DNA of 64,000 bases, taken from assembly GCF_030296055.1 (NCBI RefSeq), contig NZ_AP027370.1, positions 1,254,501-1,318,500 on the forward strand, in the 5' to 3' direction. The notes beneath the pieces are model-generated. The model worked only from the letters and a program-made list of their open reading frames with translations, was not told where the DNA came from and ran no database searches. Positions 62,700 to 64,000 of the stretch are shown here, in pieces; the stretch's first letter is position 1; the number at the start of each line of letters is the position of its first letter. This stretch comes from Hydrogenimonas cancrithermarum (GTDB lineage Bacteria; Campylobacterota; Campylobacteria; Campylobacterales; Hydrogenimonadaceae). The position numbers and the translations under genes were made by a program.

Positions 62700-62736
62700 A
62701 ATAAAAATAAACGCGGCAGTTCATCAGGACTGCCGC
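62700..62736 (-). terminator. Terminator of the small cytochrome c gene
   Basis: On the minus strand GCGGCAGT and ACTGCCGC pair perfectly around CCTGATGA, followed by GTTTATTTTTATTT. It begins 18 bases after the stop. Confidence 0.88.
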
Positions 62737-62753
62737 TGGTTGAGGGAAAATCG

Positions 62754-63101
62754 TTATTTCGCGTGGGGATTGAAAGAGTAGTAGAGATATTTTGCCATGG
62801 ACTGAGGATCGACTTTGATACCCTTCTTTCTTTCGAGTACTTTTAAGTTATGGGCCATTGCTTCATGCTGGGTGCCCTCAAAACTTTTCTCTTCGACATC
62901 CATCAAATCGTCGAAGAGTTCATTGATATCCTTGTCGTTGAGTGCCGGTCCTTTTTTTGCCGGATTTCCCTCTCCGTTTGAACCATGGCATTTTTTACAG
63001 AATTTCGCATAGATCTGTGCATTACTCATCTCGGCTGCCATCGCGCCGGCACTCAGTGCCGTCAAACATGCAACCGCTCCAACTATTTTACTGATTCGCA
63101 T
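62754..63101 (-). CDS. Small periplasmic class I cytochrome c
   Basis: A 115-residue cytochrome. Signal peptide KIVGAVACLTALSAGAMAAE, haem motif CKKCH in YAKFCKKCHGSNGEGNPAKKGPALN, and a possible axial Met in SMAKYLYYSF near the end. The start at 63101 follows AAGGAG by six bases; an in-frame upstream Met lacks support. It directly follows the SQR gene and is its likely electron partner or that of another sulfur oxidoreductase. Confidence 0.9.
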   Translation of the reverse strand: MRISKIVGAVACLTALSAGAMAAEMSNAQIYAKFCKKCHGSNGEGNPAKKGPALNDKDINELFDDLMDVEEKSFEGTQHEAMAHNLKVLERKKGIKVDPQSMAKYLYYSFNPHAK

Positions 63102-63171
63102 CTTTTCTCCTTCTTCGGAAATATTTTTCATTTTAACGTTCAATCGTGTAATCATCGTGAATGATGTTCTC

Positions 63172-64000
63172 TTACATCAAGCCCCGCATCATCAGATTCC
63201 AATACATCGGCTTGAGCATATAGAGGTCGAAAGCCCACCAAATCCATCGCGGTTCGCTCGGGTCGAGAGGGAAAGAGGGAGCAGGACCGTCATAGTTGAA
63301 CTCCGCCAGCATGATTTTGCCATACTGTGTCTTGAGAGGGCAGACGGTATATCCATCAAATTTGGCAGTCGGTTCTTTGCCCTCCATCACGGCGATCAGG
63401 TTGTCTTGCAGAACCGGTCCATGGTGACGAGCCGATCCACCCGTTTTTCCGAGAGGAATTCCCAGAATATCTCCGATTCCGAAAACATTTTTGTATTTGA
63501 TGTGCTGGAGCGTGTAGCGGTCCGCCGCCATCCATCCTTTTGCCGTTCCCTTCTGCCATCCGATCGGAGAATTCGCGACGGCGTCCACCGCTTTCATCGG
63601 AGGAACGATATGGATAAAGTCATATTTCATCTGCACTTTTTTGACCATCGGGATAACCTCGAACTCTTCGAGGTCCTCGTCCCACTCCCCTTTTTCGAGA
63701 TAGTGGTAATTGTATGTCGCCATCTTTTTATCTGCGTCGATTCCGATCAGGTCGTAGCCGAATGCATCTTCGATGTTGCCGTAATCGACGGTGAGTTTCA
63801 GAAGTGTCTGGTTGTAGGATTTGATACCGAAAAGCTTTCCACCCTTTTTCGTAAAGGTGAATTTCGCATTGTCGTGGATATCCTTTCCTCCGAGCGGGCT
63901 GTTGCCGCGAAGCATATCGTCACACAGATAGAGGATCTTCTGGGGTGCACCACCACACTTGATCGGCGTACTCGGCTGCGTACAGATGATCTGCAGCGGG
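63172..64000 (-). CDS. sqr: Sulfide:quinone oxidoreductase (5' part beyond window)
   Basis: Flavoprotein oxidising sulfide to sulfur with quinone reduction at the inner membrane. About 276 C-terminal residues are visible. The redox Cys lies in the segment TPIKCGGAPQKILYLCDD near the edge, and a second Cys in YTVCPLKTQYGKIMLAEFNYDG; KNVFGIGDILGIPLGKTGGSARHHGPVL is the FAD-binding block. The C terminus (AFDLYMLKPMYWNLMMRG) is an amphipathic membrane-binding helix. Subtype not decided here. Confidence 0.92.
   Translation of the reverse strand, partial: PLQIICTQPSTPIKCGGAPQKILYLCDDMLRGNSPLGGKDIHDNAKFTFTKKGGKLFGIKSYNQTLLKLTVDYGNIEDAFGYDLIGIDADKKMATYNYHYLEKGEWDEDLEEFEVIPMVKKVQMKYDFIHIVPPMKAVDAVANSPIGWQKGTAKGWMAADRYTLQHIKYKNVFGIGDILGIPLGKTGGSARHHGPVLQDNLIAVMEGKEPTAKFDGYTVCPLKTQYGKIMLAEFNYDGPAPSFPLDPSEPRWIWWAFDLYMLKPMYWNLMMRGLM

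Overview
The window looks like a contiguous chromosomal stretch of a Campylobacterota (former Epsilonproteobacteria), most likely a free-living, sulfur-metabolising chemolithotroph of the vent or sediment type. The case rests on several points: the futalosine menaquinone gene mqnD; a nifS-nifU pair used as the iron-sulfur system; the neighbourhood tig-clpP-(GGDEF)-def divergent from folE-fliI; recA-eno-(divIC-like)-(AMIN); sigma-28 promoters in front of flagellin and fliD; and a polysulfide reductase cluster next to a sulfide:quinone oxidoreductase. Genes are tightly packed and GC-rich, with AT-rich promoters that usually show TATAAT and little -35. I cannot name the genus. I saw no rRNA, tRNA, CRISPR array, insertion sequence or prophage.

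Layout. 1-1554: accB (cut by the edge), dcd and a membrane-anchored cytochrome c. 1540-6344: a five-gene minus-strand operon of exported proteins (OmpA-type, Cys-rich, unknown, beta-propeller-like, unknown) from one promoter. 6554-9659: a minus-strand cassette of methyltransferase, a short Fic antitoxin hidden in a gap, Fic protein and asparagine synthase. 9754-13034: flagellin and fliD, each with its own sigma-28 promoter and a small hairpin presenting a GGA motif. 13161-17918: topA, phosphoesterase, bioB, cation/proton antiporter. 17866-21634: aroK, AMIN protein, DivIC-like protein, eno, recA. 21708-25725: mqnD, fliQ, murB, two YeeE/YedE sulfur transport proteins, a SpoIIAA-like protein and a helical protein. 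25785-31568: tpx, tsaD, a small hydrolase, dxr, cdsA, a Gln/Glu-rich protein, an NFACT protein. 31671-35167: chemoreceptor, leuC, mobA. 35204-37361: a LysR regulator divergent from YeiH. 37358-43210: dipeptide epimerase, DUF819 permease, amidase, comM, def and a degenerate GGDEF protein. 43217-47148: clpP, tig, folE, fliI. 47141-51550: HIT protein, membrane and haem proteins, nth, lipoprotein, SulP transporter. 51831-54403: nifS, nifU, DUF3185. 54410-64000: degenerate GGDEF-PilZ protein, hemJ, cytochrome b/diheme c, Tll0287-type haem protein, psrC-psrB-psrA, small cytochrome c and sulfide:quinone oxidoreductase.

How it fits together. The right end is a sulfur electron-transport module: SQR oxidises sulfide into the quinone pool, PsrABC reduces polysulfide or a related sulfur compound, and several c-type cytochromes sit alongside; mqnD supplies menaquinone and mobA the guanylyl step of the molybdenum cofactor used by PsrA. 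YedE-type and YeiH transporters add sulfur-oxyanion handling. Amidase, DUF819 permease and Ala-Glu epimerase form a probable murein-peptide recycling operon.

The most interesting observations are: the 48-residue Fic antitoxin with an SxxxEG motif beside a Fic protein whose active-site loop is altered; degenerate heptameric repeat tracts at gene junctions around mqnD; two ribosome-binding sites locked in perfect hairpins; clear dyad operators before nifS, psrA and yeiH; and the five-gene envelope operon of unknown function.
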